Origin: an uncultured bacterium
Lineage (GTDB): Bacteria; Desulfobacterota; Desulfovibrionia; Desulfovibrionales; Desulfovibrionaceae
Assembly: GCA_905214305.1 (NCBI GenBank)
Contig: CAJMLK010000003.1
Coordinates: forward strand, 1 to 64,000
Length of the DNA: 64,000 nucleotides
Direction: 5' to 3'
Made by a program: the position numbers and the translations under genes. This document shows positions 17,682 to 26,692 of this stretch, piece after piece. Below the pieces are notes generated by a model. The model searched no databases. It saw nothing but the letters and a program-made list of their open reading frames with translations, and had not been told where the DNA came from. Position 1 is the stretch's first letter. Each line of letters starts with the position of its first letter.

Positions 17682-18515
17682 TTATGCCAGGCCCAGCACG
17701 CGGCGGGCGTTTTCGTACATGATTTTGCGGCGGGCCTCATCAGTCAGTTCAAAGTCGCGGTATGCTTCAAGAGCGTCGGCCAGTTCCACAAAGGGATGGG
17801 CACTGGCAAAAAGCACCTTGTCCGTAATCAGCTCATTCATGGCCTGCACATAGACGTCAACCATCGGGGCACGTTCGTATTCAGAAATGTCCATGTATAC
17901 ATTGGCGTTGCGCAAGCAGGTGTACACAGCCTCATTCACAAAGGGGTAGCCACCGTGGCTCATGATGAGCGTCAGTTCGGGAAAGTCTCTGGCTACCTTG
18001 TCCACATCGCGCGGGTCGGCATACTCCAGAATGGCTCCGGGAACCTGGGGCGGCGGGGCCATGGTGATGAATACGGGCAGGCCCAGTTCGCAGCATTTGG
18101 CGTACACGGGGTAAAAACGGGCTTCGGATGCGGGAATGTGCGCAAGATACGGGTCAATGGCGATGCCCTTCATGCCGTATTCGGAAGAGACAAGCTCGAT
18201 TTCGCGCAGGGCGGCCATTTTCTTGTGAGGATCAATCCCCCAGAACCCCACAAATTTCTGGGGATAGGCCCGGCAGAATTCCAGTACGCTGGGGTTGTTG
18301 GCAGGGAAACCATAGGTGGTTTCGCAGTCGCGCCCGGTGATGACCCCCATCTCCACATCAAGCCGGTCAAGGTCTGCCACAATGTCTTCAAGCGGCTGGG
18401 CCTTGCGCCGGTCAAAGCCTATGGCCTTGCACGCCGCCTTGAACATGGCACTGTTCTTGATGCCGTTGATGATCTCGGGAGTGTTCGGGCGAAAACGAAA
18501 ATCTATCACCTTCAT
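17682..18515 (-). CDS. Amidohydrolase-fold protein lacking the metal-binding residues
   Basis: From ATG 18515 (GGGGAGAACTGGAA upstream) the product is 277 residues and aligns by eye with Amidohydro_2 TIM barrels. The usual N-terminal HxH is FRFRP (residues 5-9). The barrel His expected after GLPVFI is Thr (PVFITMA), and the usual GSD is ASA (LFASAHPF). Only the His in IMSHGG remains. It is therefore unlikely to be a zinc hydrolase; a metal-independent lyase, isomerase or binding role is possible. IDFRxRP-type openings occur in other proteins annotated as amidohydrolases, so this may be a real subfamily rather than decay. The reading frame is intact. Confidence 0.75.
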   Translation of the reverse strand: MKVIDFRFRPNTPEIINGIKNSAMFKAACKAIGFDRRKAQPLEDIVADLDRLDVEMGVITGRDCETTYGFPANNPSVLEFCRAYPQKFVGFWGIDPHKKMAALREIELVSSEYGMKGIAIDPYLAHIPASEARFYPVYAKCCELGLPVFITMAPPPQVPGAILEYADPRDVDKVARDFPELTLIMSHGGYPFVNEAVYTCLRNANVYMDISEYERAPMVDVYVQAMNELITDKVLFASAHPFVELADALEAYRDFELTDEARRKIMYENARRVLGLA

Positions 18516-18725
18516 TTCCAGTTCTCCCCACGTGTCGAAGTCGTCAGCACGGTTCTGCGGCACGGGCCGTGGCTTTTATGGGTGTCCGGCCTGCAGGAAG
18601 CGTTTGGGTTACGAGTGGTACAGTTTTGATGTGACACTTTTCTCATAGTCTCCTCCCATGAGATGAACAATTGCAAAAAGCAAAATGCCTGATGTTGGCC
18701 TCCGGGTCTTGTGATTTTTTGCTTT

Positions 18726-18741
18726 TGCAGGATGCGTGCCA
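18726..18741 (-). promoter_or_regulatory. Sigma-54 promoter for the amidohydrolase-MHS unit
   Basis: The minus strand reads TGGCACGCATCCTGCA. GG (18740-18739) and GC (18728-18727) are separated by exactly 10 nt, and the match to TGGCACG-N4-TTGCA is nearly complete. It lies about 210 nt upstream of the amidohydrolase-like start. Confidence 0.75.
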
Positions 18742-18972
18742 GCGGAAAAGCGGGGGAGATGGCCTTTTATCTTAAAAAATATCACTCTTATCGGTATATT
18801 ATGATATATGCTATCGACGATTTGAGCTTGGCCGGATAGTGGTGTCGCAAGTTTGCAGCTAACAGGAATGGTTGTTTCTGTGTTAAAAAGCGCTGTTTGT
18901 GAAAGTTGAAACATGCTTGTTTGCGCGGGGTTGCACCTGCCGCCATGCGCCACAAAAAAGGAGTGTTGCAAA

Positions 18973-18985
18973 TATGCGTCGCATA
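18973..18985. promoter_or_regulatory. Possible enhancer palindrome between divergent sigma-54 promoters
   Basis: TATGCG-T-CGCATA is a perfect 13-bp palindrome, about 135 nt upstream of the islA -24 element and about 230 nt from the opposite one. That is the usual range for an activator site. It is a candidate for the regulator at 22809-24209. Confidence 0.4.
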
Positions 18986-19118
18986 ATTGGGGTGTTTTAT
19001 TGAAAAGCCTTACAGTTTGGTGCAAAACTGCATCATTTGTGAAATGGAGAGCTTTTATCTGCTGGCTGAAAAAGGGAAATATATTAAAACACAAATAAAA
19101 TCATAATGTTAGCAAATG

Positions 19119-19134
19119 TGGCATGCCCCATGCA
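19119..19134 (+). promoter_or_regulatory. Sigma-54 promoter for islA
   Basis: TGGCATGCCCCATGCA has GG at 19120-19121 and GC at 19132-19133 with the required 10-nt separation. The predicted start is near 19145, giving a ~95-nt leader. The 724-nt gap is AT-rich compared with its surroundings and holds no gene. Confidence 0.75.
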
Positions 19135-19239
19135 ATTACGTCGTCATAACGAGGATAGCCAGCTTGGCAAGGCGTTCTCAGCGCGGCGGCGTACAAATCG
19201 TACCGCGCTCTGTAATTCATATTATTCAGGAGTAGCGTG

Positions 19240-21735
19240 ATGAGCATGACCACTTGCGAATGCCGGTCCCCCCAGGAGCAGCGCCTGTACGACAAGATTG
19301 AAGGTCGCGAAGACAAGTTCCGCAAGACCCATCCCCGGGTTTTCAGACTTCTGGAACGGTTTGAAGGGCAGAAGCCGCGCATCGACATCGAACGCGCGCT
19401 GTATTTCACCCAGTCCATGAAAGAAACTGAAGGTCAGCCGCTGGTATTGCGCTGGGCCAAGGCCCTCATGCACATTGCCAGCAACATGACCGTCTATGTG
19501 CAGGAAGACCAGCTGCTGCTTGGCCGCGCCGGTTGCGATGGTCGCTATGGCATTCTTTATCCGGAACTGGACGGCGACTTTCTTGATATCGCCGTGCGCG
19601 ATCTGCCCACCCGCAAAACGTCGCCCGCCACCATCACGCCCGAAGACGCCAAGCGCGTGGTAGAAGAGATTGCTCCGTTCTGGAAAGGCAAGACCTATCA
19701 TGAGGCGCTCAATGCGGCCCTGCCACCCGAGGTTCACAAGCTTACCTACGATGATCCCGATGGCCTGATTTCCCGTTTTATCGTCAACGAAACCTCTTCG
19801 TTCCGTTCATCCATCCAGTGGGTTCACGACTACGAAAAAATCCTCAAGCGGGGCTTTAACAGCATCAGGAAAGAAGCCCAGGAAAAGCTGGCTGCCCTTG
19901 ATCCGCTCAGCGCCAGAGACGATCGCGAAAAGCGCCCCTTCCTTGAAGCCGTAATCATCGTGTGCGATGCCATCGTGCTTTGGGCCAAACGCCATGCCGT
20001 GCTTGCCCGTGAAATGGCCGAAAAAGAAGCCGACCCCGTGCGCAAGGCCGAACTGCTGCGCATGGCTGAAAACGCCGAACACGTCCCCGGCGAGCCAGCC
20101 CGCGATTTCTGGGAAGCCTGCCAGAGCCAGTGGTTTACCCAGATGTTCTCCCGCATTGAGCAGAAGACCGGAACCACCATCTCCAATGGTCGCATGGACC
20201 AGTATTTCCAGCCTTTCTACAGGCAGGACCGTGAGGCCGGAAAAATTACCGAAGCCCAGGCGATGGAGCTGCTGGAATGCATGTGGGTGGGCATGGCCGA
20301 ATTTATCGACATGTACATTTCTCCCACCGGCGGGGCCTTTAACGAAGGCTATGCCCACTGGGAGGCGGTCACCGTTGGCGGGCAGACCCCTGACGGGCGT
20401 GATGCCAGCAATGACCTCACCTATCTGATTCTCAAGTCCAAGCGCGAGTTTCCGCTGCACTATCCCGACCTCGCGGCCCGCATCCACTCACGCGCGCCCG
20501 AGCGCTACCTTTGGGACGTGGCCGAAACCATCAAGTACGGCTCGGGCTTTCCCAAGCTGATCAATGACGAAGAAATCGTGCCGCTCTACGTTTCCAAGGG
20601 CGCGACCTTTGAAGAAGCGCTGGATTATGCCGTTTCCGGCTGCACCGAAGCCCGCATGCCCAACCGCGACACCTATACCTCCGGCGGAGCCTACATCAAC
20701 TTTGCCGCTGCCGTGGAAATGGTGCTGCGTAACGGGCGCATGAAAAAATACGGCGACCAGCTGCTCGGCGTCGAAACGGGTGACCCCCGCAGCTTCACGA
20801 CCTGGGACCAGTTCTGGAATGCCTATGTGGAGCAGCATCTGCTTTTCCTCAAGGCGGCGTTTACCCAGCAGTACATCATCAACAAGCTGCGCGCCGAACA
20901 CTTTGCCCAGCCTATGGGTTCCGCCATGCACGACCTGTGCATGAAACACTGCATTGACCTGCATCAGGAACAGATCCCCGAGGGCATCAACCTTGGCTAC
21001 TTTGAATATATGGGGCTGGGAACCGTGGTGGACTCCCTGGCGGCCGTGAAAAAGCTGGTCTTTGAAGAAAAGAGGCTGAGCATGGACAAGCTTGTTGCAG
21101 CCATCGACGCCGACTTTGAAGGCTATGAAGACGTGCGCGCCCTGCTGCGCTCGGCCCCCTGCTACGGCAACAATGACGAGTACGCCGACGCCATCGGCCG
21201 TGAAATCGACAAGATTTCCGTGGAGTACGGCAACAAGTATTCCATGAGCGACCTCGGCATCCATAATGACGTGCGCTATGTGCCTTTTACCTCGCACGTG
21301 CCTTTCGGCAAGGTGGTTTCCGCCACGCCCAACGGGCGCACCGACGGTTTTCCCCTGTCTGACGGTTCATCTGCCTCGCACGGGGCCGATGTGAACGGCC
21401 CGACCGCCGTGCTGCTTTCCAACTGCACCACCAAGAATATGGGCATGCGCGATCGCGCTGCCCGCATGCTGAACATCAAGTTCACGCCCAAATGTGTGGA
21501 AGGCGAGCAGGGCACGGAAAAGCTGGTGTCCTTTATCCGCACGTTCTGCGACCTCAAGCTCTGGCATGTGCAGTTCAACGTGGTCAACAAGGGCACACTT
21601 GTGGCCGCGCAGAAAGACCCGCAGAAATACCGCAATCTTATTGTGCGTATCGCCGGCTACAGCGCCTATTTTGTAGACCTGTCGCCCGATCTGCAGAATG
21701 ACCTCATTGCCCGTACGGAACATGATGTGATGTAG
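19240..21735 (+). CDS. islA: Isethionate sulfite-lyase (glycyl radical enzyme)
   Basis: IslA (also called IseG) splits isethionate to acetaldehyde and sulfite, which sulfite reducers use as an electron acceptor. From ATG 19240 (AGGAG seven bases upstream; a GTG three bases earlier is less likely) it has 831 residues. The thiyl motif is SGCTEAR with Cys468 and Glu470. Arg189 and Gln193 (SFRSSIQW) and Trp374 (AHWEAV) are present, and the C-terminal glycyl loop RIAGYSAYF has Gly806. These match, with a one-residue shift late in the protein, the IslA active-site residues as I recall them from Bilophila wadsworthia. The related dihydroxypropanesulfonate lyase HpsG is the main alternative. Confidence 0.88.
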   Translation: MSMTTCECRSPQEQRLYDKIEGREDKFRKTHPRVFRLLERFEGQKPRIDIERALYFTQSMKETEGQPLVLRWAKALMHIASNMTVYVQEDQLLLGRAGCDGRYGILYPELDGDFLDIAVRDLPTRKTSPATITPEDAKRVVEEIAPFWKGKTYHEALNAALPPEVHKLTYDDPDGLISRFIVNETSSFRSSIQWVHDYEKILKRGFNSIRKEAQEKLAALDPLSARDDREKRPFLEAVIIVCDAIVLWAKRHAVLAREMAEKEADPVRKAELLRMAENAEHVPGEPARDFWEACQSQWFTQMFSRIEQKTGTTISNGRMDQYFQPFYRQDREAGKITEAQAMELLECMWVGMAEFIDMYISPTGGAFNEGYAHWEAVTVGGQTPDGRDASNDLTYLILKSKREFPLHYPDLAARIHSRAPERYLWDVAETIKYGSGFPKLINDEEIVPLYVSKGATFEEALDYAVSGCTEARMPNRDTYTSGGAYINFAAAVEMVLRNGRMKKYGDQLLGVETGDPRSFTTWDQFWNAYVEQHLLFLKAAFTQQYIINKLRAEHFAQPMGSAMHDLCMKHCIDLHQEQIPEGINLGYFEYMGLGTVVDSLAAVKKLVFEEKRLSMDKLVAAIDADFEGYEDVRALLRSAPCYGNNDEYADAIGREIDKISVEYGNKYSMSDLGIHNDVRYVPFTSHVPFGKVVSATPNGRTDGFPLSDGSSASHGADVNGPTAVLLSNCTTKNMGMRDRAARMLNIKFTPKCVEGEQGTEKLVSFIRTFCDLKLWHVQFNVVNKGTLVAAQKDPQKYRNLIVRIAGYSAYFVDLSPDLQNDLIARTEHDVM

Positions 21736-21749
21736 GGCCGTCGTCTGAA

Positions 21750-21773
21750 GCGGGGAGGAGACATCCTCCCCGC
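21750..21773 (+). terminator. Hairpin between islA and islB
   Basis: A perfect 10-bp stem GCGGGGAGGA/TCCTCCCCGC with a GACA loop is followed by ATTTTTACG. It could partly terminate or stabilise the islA message, giving much more lyase than activase. Confidence 0.65.
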
Positions 21774-21842
21774 ATTTTTACGACTGTTGTCTTTGAGCCG
21801 TCGCTTGCCGTAGAACGCCGTTGCGCAGAAAAGGAAGAAAAC

Positions 21843-22781
21843 ATGTGTCTGGATGACAAACAGCAGGGAATGGTATTCAACGTTCAAAAGTATTCTGTTC
21901 ATGACGGTCCGGGCATACGCACCATCGTGTTCCTCAAGGGCTGTTCCCTTTCATGCCGCTGGTGCAGTAACCCGGAATCGCAAAAATCCTGTGCCGAACT
22001 GGCTTGCAATCCCGGGCGCTGTATCGGTATTTCAAAGTGCGGCCACTGTTTGCCGGCCTGCCCTCATGGCTCCATTGCTTGCGGCGATGACGACAAGCCG
22101 CGTATCGAGCGCAGCCAGTGTCACGGCTGTTCCATGCCGTGCGCAGATGTTTGCCCCGCGCAGGGCTTGCTGGTATACGGTAAAAAGCGTGACGTGGCTG
22201 ACGTGCTGCGCGTTGTGGAGCAGGATATGGCTTTTTATGCCCGCTCCGGCGGGGGCCTGACCCTGTCGGGTGGCGAACCGCTGTTGCAGGGCGACTATGC
22301 TGTGGCCCTGCTGCGCGAAGCCCGCGCCCGCCGCATCAAAACAGCGGTGGAAACCTGCGGCATGGCGTCTGCCGCAACCGTGCGCGAGGCCGCGCCCCAT
22401 CTGAGCTACGTGCTTTACGATCTCAAGCATATGGACAGCGAGGTTCATGAGGCCCAGACAGGCCAGCCCAATGCGCGCATCCTTGAAAATTTCCGCATTC
22501 TGGCAGAAGAATTTCCGGACTTGCCCATATTGGCCCGCACGCCCGTGATTCCCGGCTTCAATGACACTGCGGAGGCCATTGCGGCCATAGCCCGCTTTAT
22601 CAAGCCCTACGAGCGGGTCAACTATGAGCTTTTGCCCTATCACCGTCTGGGAACCCAGAAATACCATTTTCTGGGCCGGGAGGTTCCCATGGGCGAAGTG
22701 AGCCTGGACAAGGCGGTTATGGGCGCGCTGCAAAAGGCTGCTCTGGACATTTTGGGGGAGCGGGTGCAGATTCCCCGCTGA
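21843..22781 (+). CDS. islB: Isethionate sulfite-lyase activating enzyme (radical SAM)
   Basis: This 312-residue enzyme would install the glycyl radical in IslA. It has the radical-SAM cluster motif CSLSCRWC (about 34-41), a ferredoxin-like insert with two Cys-rich clusters between about 55 and 103 (CNPGRCIGISKCGHCLPAC and CHGCSMPCADVC), and the SAM-binding GGEPLLQ. The extra clusters are typical of activases for non-PFL glycyl radical enzymes. It starts 107 nt after islA, past the hairpin at 21750-21773. Confidence 0.9.
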   Translation: MCLDDKQQGMVFNVQKYSVHDGPGIRTIVFLKGCSLSCRWCSNPESQKSCAELACNPGRCIGISKCGHCLPACPHGSIACGDDDKPRIERSQCHGCSMPCADVCPAQGLLVYGKKRDVADVLRVVEQDMAFYARSGGGLTLSGGEPLLQGDYAVALLREARARRIKTAVETCGMASAATVREAAPHLSYVLYDLKHMDSEVHEAQTGQPNARILENFRILAEEFPDLPILARTPVIPGFNDTAEAIAAIARFIKPYERVNYELLPYHRLGTQKYHFLGREVPMGEVSLDKAVMGALQKAALDILGERVQIPR

Positions 22782-22808
22782 CTTTCCAGCATTTTACCGG
22801 ATTGAAAT

Positions 22809-24209
22809 ATGGCCGACCACTCTCAGGAACTGCTTTCAAAGCATGTGGAGCGCATCCTTGACGCCTTGCCTGAAGGTGTCTTTATCAGCGATGCCTCGGG
22901 AACCAGCCTGCGCGTTAACCGCATGTACGAGCAGCTGACCGGCCTCACCCAGGAGCAGGTGCAGGGCAAGAACGTGCGATGTCTGGTGGAAGAGGGGGTT
23001 TTTGACCATATCCTCAACCCGCAGATAGTGCGCACCGGCAGGCCCGCCACCCATGTGCAGCAGCTCAAGAACGGCAAAAAGCTGGTGCTGACGGGTTTTC
23101 CTGTTTTTGACACGCGCGGTGACCTCTGCCTTGTGGTCACCTTTGCGCGTGACATAACTCTGCTGGCCCAGTTGCAGGATCAGGTGGCCGGGCAGTGCAG
23201 GCTTATTGACCAGATCAATGACCAGCTGGCGTATATGGCAAGCGAGGGCAGCAAGGCGCGCGAACCCATTTATGCCAGCCCCGCAATGGGCGAGGTGGTT
23301 TCGCTGCTGCGGCGCTTTGCCGCCACAGACGCCACGGTGCTCATTCTGGGTGAAACGGGCGCGGGCAAGGACGTTTTCGCCCGTTTTACCCACGGCCTTT
23401 CCGAGCGGCGCGACAAAATACTGCTCAAGGTCGACTGCGGCGGCATTTCCGAAACCCTTACGGAGTCGGAACTGTTCGGCTACATGCCCGGCGCCTTTAC
23501 CGGAGCCTCCAGCAAGGGCAAGGCCGGGTATTTTGAGATTGCCGATGGCAGCACCATCTTTTTGGACGAAGTGGGCGAACTGCCACTGTCCATGCAGACG
23601 CGGCTGTTGCGCGTGCTTCAGGATGGCGAAATCATGCGGGTGGGGGCGTCCAGCCCGCGCAAGGTGGATGTGCGCATTATTGCGGCCACCAACCGCAACC
23701 TTGCCGAAAGCGTCGAAGCCGGAACCTTTCGCCGCGACCTCTATTATCGCCTCAATGTCGCCACGGTGCGCATCCCCTCCCTGAGGGACAGAAAGGAAGA
23801 TGTGCCTCTGCTGGCAGAGCATTTTTTGGCGCACTACGCGGCAAAATATCATAAAGTCATGGCTTTTATGGATGTAACCCTGAACATGATGGCCGCATAT
23901 GCCTGGCCCGGCAATGTGCGTGAGTTGCAGAACATGGTTCACAGCCTGGTCATTACGCTCACTGGCCCGCTCATCACGCCGCGCGACCTGCCCGTTCAGG
24001 TTACCGGCGTAACGCACGACGCCACGCGGTACTCGGAAGATGTGCTTGGCGCCCGCCGCCCGCTGCGGGAAATCATGGCGGAAATGGAGCGCGATTTTTT
24101 GCTCAAGGCCATTGAGGTTCATGGCTCGGTGCAGCGTGTTGCGGAGCTTTTTCAGGTTAACCGCAGCACCATTTTCAGGAAGCTGCAAGGCACAAGGCAG
24201 ACGCGATGA
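22809..24209 (+). CDS. PAS-domain sigma-54-dependent activator
   Basis: The 466-residue protein has an N-terminal PAS sensor domain (~10-120, ILDALPEGVFISDASG), an AAA+ domain and a C-terminal Fis-type helix-turn-helix (VQRVAELFQVNRSTIFRKL). The AAA+ domain has Walker A GETGAGKD at 181-188, the sigma-54 contact loop GAFTGA at 228-233, and Walker B FLDEV at 251-255. There is no receiver domain, so it senses a ligand or redox state rather than phosphorylation. Being 27 nt after islB and next to two -24/-12 promoters, it is the likely local regulator, perhaps sensing isethionate. The signal is inference. Confidence 0.92.
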   Translation: MADHSQELLSKHVERILDALPEGVFISDASGTSLRVNRMYEQLTGLTQEQVQGKNVRCLVEEGVFDHILNPQIVRTGRPATHVQQLKNGKKLVLTGFPVFDTRGDLCLVVTFARDITLLAQLQDQVAGQCRLIDQINDQLAYMASEGSKAREPIYASPAMGEVVSLLRRFAATDATVLILGETGAGKDVFARFTHGLSERRDKILLKVDCGGISETLTESELFGYMPGAFTGASSKGKAGYFEIADGSTIFLDEVGELPLSMQTRLLRVLQDGEIMRVGASSPRKVDVRIIAATNRNLAESVEAGTFRRDLYYRLNVATVRIPSLRDRKEDVPLLAEHFLAHYAAKYHKVMAFMDVTLNMMAAYAWPGNVRELQNMVHSLVITLTGPLITPRDLPVQVTGVTHDATRYSEDVLGARRPLREIMAEMERDFLLKAIEVHGSVQRVAELFQVNRSTIFRKLQGTRQTR

Positions 24210-25096
24210 CCCTTCACGGCGGCACTGGCGGGATGTTCCGCACGTTTTTGCTCACGGCTGTCTGCATGACATTTTTTGCGGCAAACTCCTTGCTGTGCCG
24301 CATGGCGCTCTTTGGCACGGGCATGGACGCTGTCAGCTATACGGTGTTGCGGGCATCCTCGGCAGCCATTGTCCTGTGGCTGTTCATGGCGCTGCGGGGG
24401 CAGCGCGTTCTGCAGCACGGAAACCGGCGCGCCGCTCTGGCCCTTTTTGCGTATATGGCCTGTTTTTCGTGGGCCTATGTCAATTTGCCCGCAGCGGCCG
24501 GCGCTCTCATTATTGCCGTGGCCGTGCAGGTGACCATGGTGGGCGCGGGCGTGCTGCTGGGGCAGCGGCCCAGCAGGGCGCAGGCGCTGGGGATAAGTCT
24601 GGCCCTTGCGGGCCTTGTGTATCTGCTTTTGCCCGGTCTGGACGCGCCGCCCCTGTGGCCTTCAGCCATTATTTTTCTTTCGGGCGCTTCATGGGCGCTC
24701 TATACGGTGTTCGGACGCAAAAACAGTGCCCCGGTGGCCGCAACGGCGGGCAACTTTGTGCGCTGTCTGCCCCTGGCGCTTGTGCTGCTGCTTCCGTCCC
24801 TGCTCTTTCCCCAGGGGGTGTGGGGCGGGGGCGGTCTTTCCCTTCCCTGGGCGGGCGTGGCCTGTGCGCTGGCTGCGGGAGCCGTTGCCTCGGCTCTTGG
24901 CTATGTGCTGTGGTATTCCGTGCTGCCATGCCTCAGTGTGCCCACCGCCGCCGTGGTGCAGCTGAGCGTGCCGCTTATTACCGCTCTTGGTGGCGCGGCC
25001 TTTATGGGCGAGGCCGTTACACTGCGCCTCGGCATAAGCGCGGCGGCCATTCTTGGCGGTATTTTCTGCGCGACCGTCCTTGCCGTGCGGCGATAG
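24206..25096 (+). CDS. EamA/DMT-family permease
   Basis: The 296-residue protein has about ten hydrophobic helices in two EamA halves (first half from MTFFAANSLLCRMALFG; second from WPSAIIFLSGASWALYTVFGR). DMT permeases often export metabolites. Its ATGA overlaps the regulator stop by 4 nt, so it is translationally coupled to the isethionate regulator. A role in exporting a product such as excess sulfite or acetate, or in sulfonate traffic, is possible but unproven. Confidence 0.85.
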   Translation: MTLHGGTGGMFRTFLLTAVCMTFFAANSLLCRMALFGTGMDAVSYTVLRASSAAIVLWLFMALRGQRVLQHGNRRAALALFAYMACFSWAYVNLPAAAGALIIAVAVQVTMVGAGVLLGQRPSRAQALGISLALAGLVYLLLPGLDAPPLWPSAIIFLSGASWALYTVFGRKNSAPVAATAGNFVRCLPLALVLLLPSLLFPQGVWGGGGLSLPWAGVACALAAGAVASALGYVLWYSVLPCLSVPTAAVVQLSVPLITALGGAAFMGEAVTLRLGISAAAILGGIFCATVLAVRR

Positions 25097-25315
25097 CAGA
25101 CCGTTGGCCCGGTCAGCGTGCTGCCCCGGCCCGGCCCGGCCCGGCAGGGACGCGCATCCATGATGCAGGCTGTGGCTTTGCTGTTTTTGCATGACACTCC
25201 CTGTACGCCGCACAATCCTGAAAAAATGTCTTTATCCCGCCGCACTAGCGGCTGCGTGGGCAGCCGCCGGGCTTCCCGCCTTGCGCCCCCCGTACTTTTT
25301 CCGTAGGCTTGAAAC
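25097..25315. other. Intergenic before radA
   Basis: This 219-nt gap includes a short CCGGC tandem run at about 25124-25147. No gene or clear terminator is seen. Confidence 0.4.
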
Positions 25316-26692
25316 ATGGCGAAAATACGTGAAATATATATATGCTCCTCGTGCGGCGCGCAGACAATGCAGTGGCGGGGCCAGTGCCCCGGTTGCCATG
25401 AATGGAACACGCTGGAAGCGTCGGTACAGGCCCGGTCATCGGGCAAGGCTCGCTCCCCGTTGGGCGACAGCAGCGCATCCGGACGTCCTGTAGCCCTGTG
25501 CCAGGTGGAGGACGCAGGCCACGAGCCTTACGGCAGCGGCCTGCAAGCTCTGGACAGGGTGCTGGGCAGGGGGCTTGTGCCCGGAGCTGCCATTCTTGTG
25601 GGTGGCGAGCCCGGCATAGGCAAGTCCACACTCCTTTTGCAGGTGGCCGGGCTTGTGGCCGCTCAGATGGCTGCTGTGGGCCGTCCCGTCCTGTATGCCA
25701 GCGGCGAGGAATCGCTGCCGCAGATCAAGAGCAGGGCCGAGCGTCTGGGCATGCTCGATCCCAACCTGCTGGCCCTTGCCACGTCTCGTGTGGAAGACGT
25801 GGTAGAGGCGGCCAATGCGCAAAATCCGGCCTTGCTTGTGGTGGACTCGGTGCAGACTCTTACAAGTCTTGAGGCCGAAGGCTTGCCCGGCAATGTCAGC
25901 CAGGTACGGGCCGTTGCCACCTCGCTGCTTGAATTGTGCCGCCGTCTGGGCTGCACGCTCATTCTCGTGGGGCATGTGACCAAGGATGGGGTGCTGGCCG
26001 GGCCGAGGCTGCTGGAGCATATGGTGGATACGGTTATTTCTCTTGAAGGCGACCGGCGGCAGATGTTCCGCCTGTTGCGCGTTTTCAAGAACCGGTTCGG
26101 CCCCAATGAGGAGCTGCTTGTTTTTCGCATGGGCCAGCGCGGCATGGAAGTGGTGGATGACCCCTCCACCTTTTTTCTGGGCCAGCGTGATGCTTCCCTT
26201 TCGGGTACGGCCGTGGTCATGGCTGTGGACGGGCAGCGGCCCCTTGCGGTGGAGGTGCAGGCCCTTGTATCCCGCACTTTTCTGAGCATCCCGCGCCGTG
26301 CTGCCCTGGGCTTTGACGTGGGCCGCCTGCATCTGCTTTTGGCCGTGCTTGAAAAAAGGCTCAAGCTCAATTTTGCGCAGGTGGATATTTATGCCAAGGT
26401 GGGTGGCGGCATGAAGCTCAATGAGCCGGGGCTTGACCTGGCTCTGGTGGCCGCGGTGCTTTCATCCTATTATGACGTACCGCTGCCTGAAAAAAGCGTG
26501 TTGTGGGGCGAGGTGGACCTGAACGGGCAGGTGCGGCCCGTAGCCGCGCAGGAACTGCGCCTTACTCAGGCCAGACGTCTGGGCTTTGACCCCATTGTGC
26601 ATCCCGGAGAAGAAAAGGGCGGCGTTGCCACCATCGCGGCCTTGCAGCAGCGGCTTTTTCATCGCCGCCCCAAAGCGGAGGACAATGAGTAA
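25316..26692 (+). CDS. radA: DNA repair protein RadA
   Basis: RadA promotes branch migration and processing of recombination intermediates. The 458-residue protein has the N-terminal zinc finger (Cys10, Cys13, Cys24, Cys27), Walker A GEPGIGKST at 97-105, the RadA-specific KNRFG motif in RVFKNRFGPNEE, and a C-terminal Lon-like domain. The stop TAA overlaps the ATG of the next gene by one base. It shares this stretch with uvrB and ligA, and recJ lies further on. Confidence 0.97.
   Translation: MAKIREIYICSSCGAQTMQWRGQCPGCHEWNTLEASVQARSSGKARSPLGDSSASGRPVALCQVEDAGHEPYGSGLQALDRVLGRGLVPGAAILVGGEPGIGKSTLLLQVAGLVAAQMAAVGRPVLYASGEESLPQIKSRAERLGMLDPNLLALATSRVEDVVEAANAQNPALLVVDSVQTLTSLEAEGLPGNVSQVRAVATSLLELCRRLGCTLILVGHVTKDGVLAGPRLLEHMVDTVISLEGDRRQMFRLLRVFKNRFGPNEELLVFRMGQRGMEVVDDPSTFFLGQRDASLSGTAVVMAVDGQRPLAVEVQALVSRTFLSIPRRAALGFDVGRLHLLLAVLEKRLKLNFAQVDIYAKVGGGMKLNEPGLDLALVAAVLSSYYDVPLPEKSVLWGEVDLNGQVRPVAAQELRLTQARRLGFDPIVHPGEEKGGVATIAALQQRLFHRRPKAEDNE

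Noticed and set aside
22836..24188. A 450-codon minus-strand open frame
   Set aside because: Antisense of the sigma-54 activator gene, whose Walker and GAFTGA motifs are certain.
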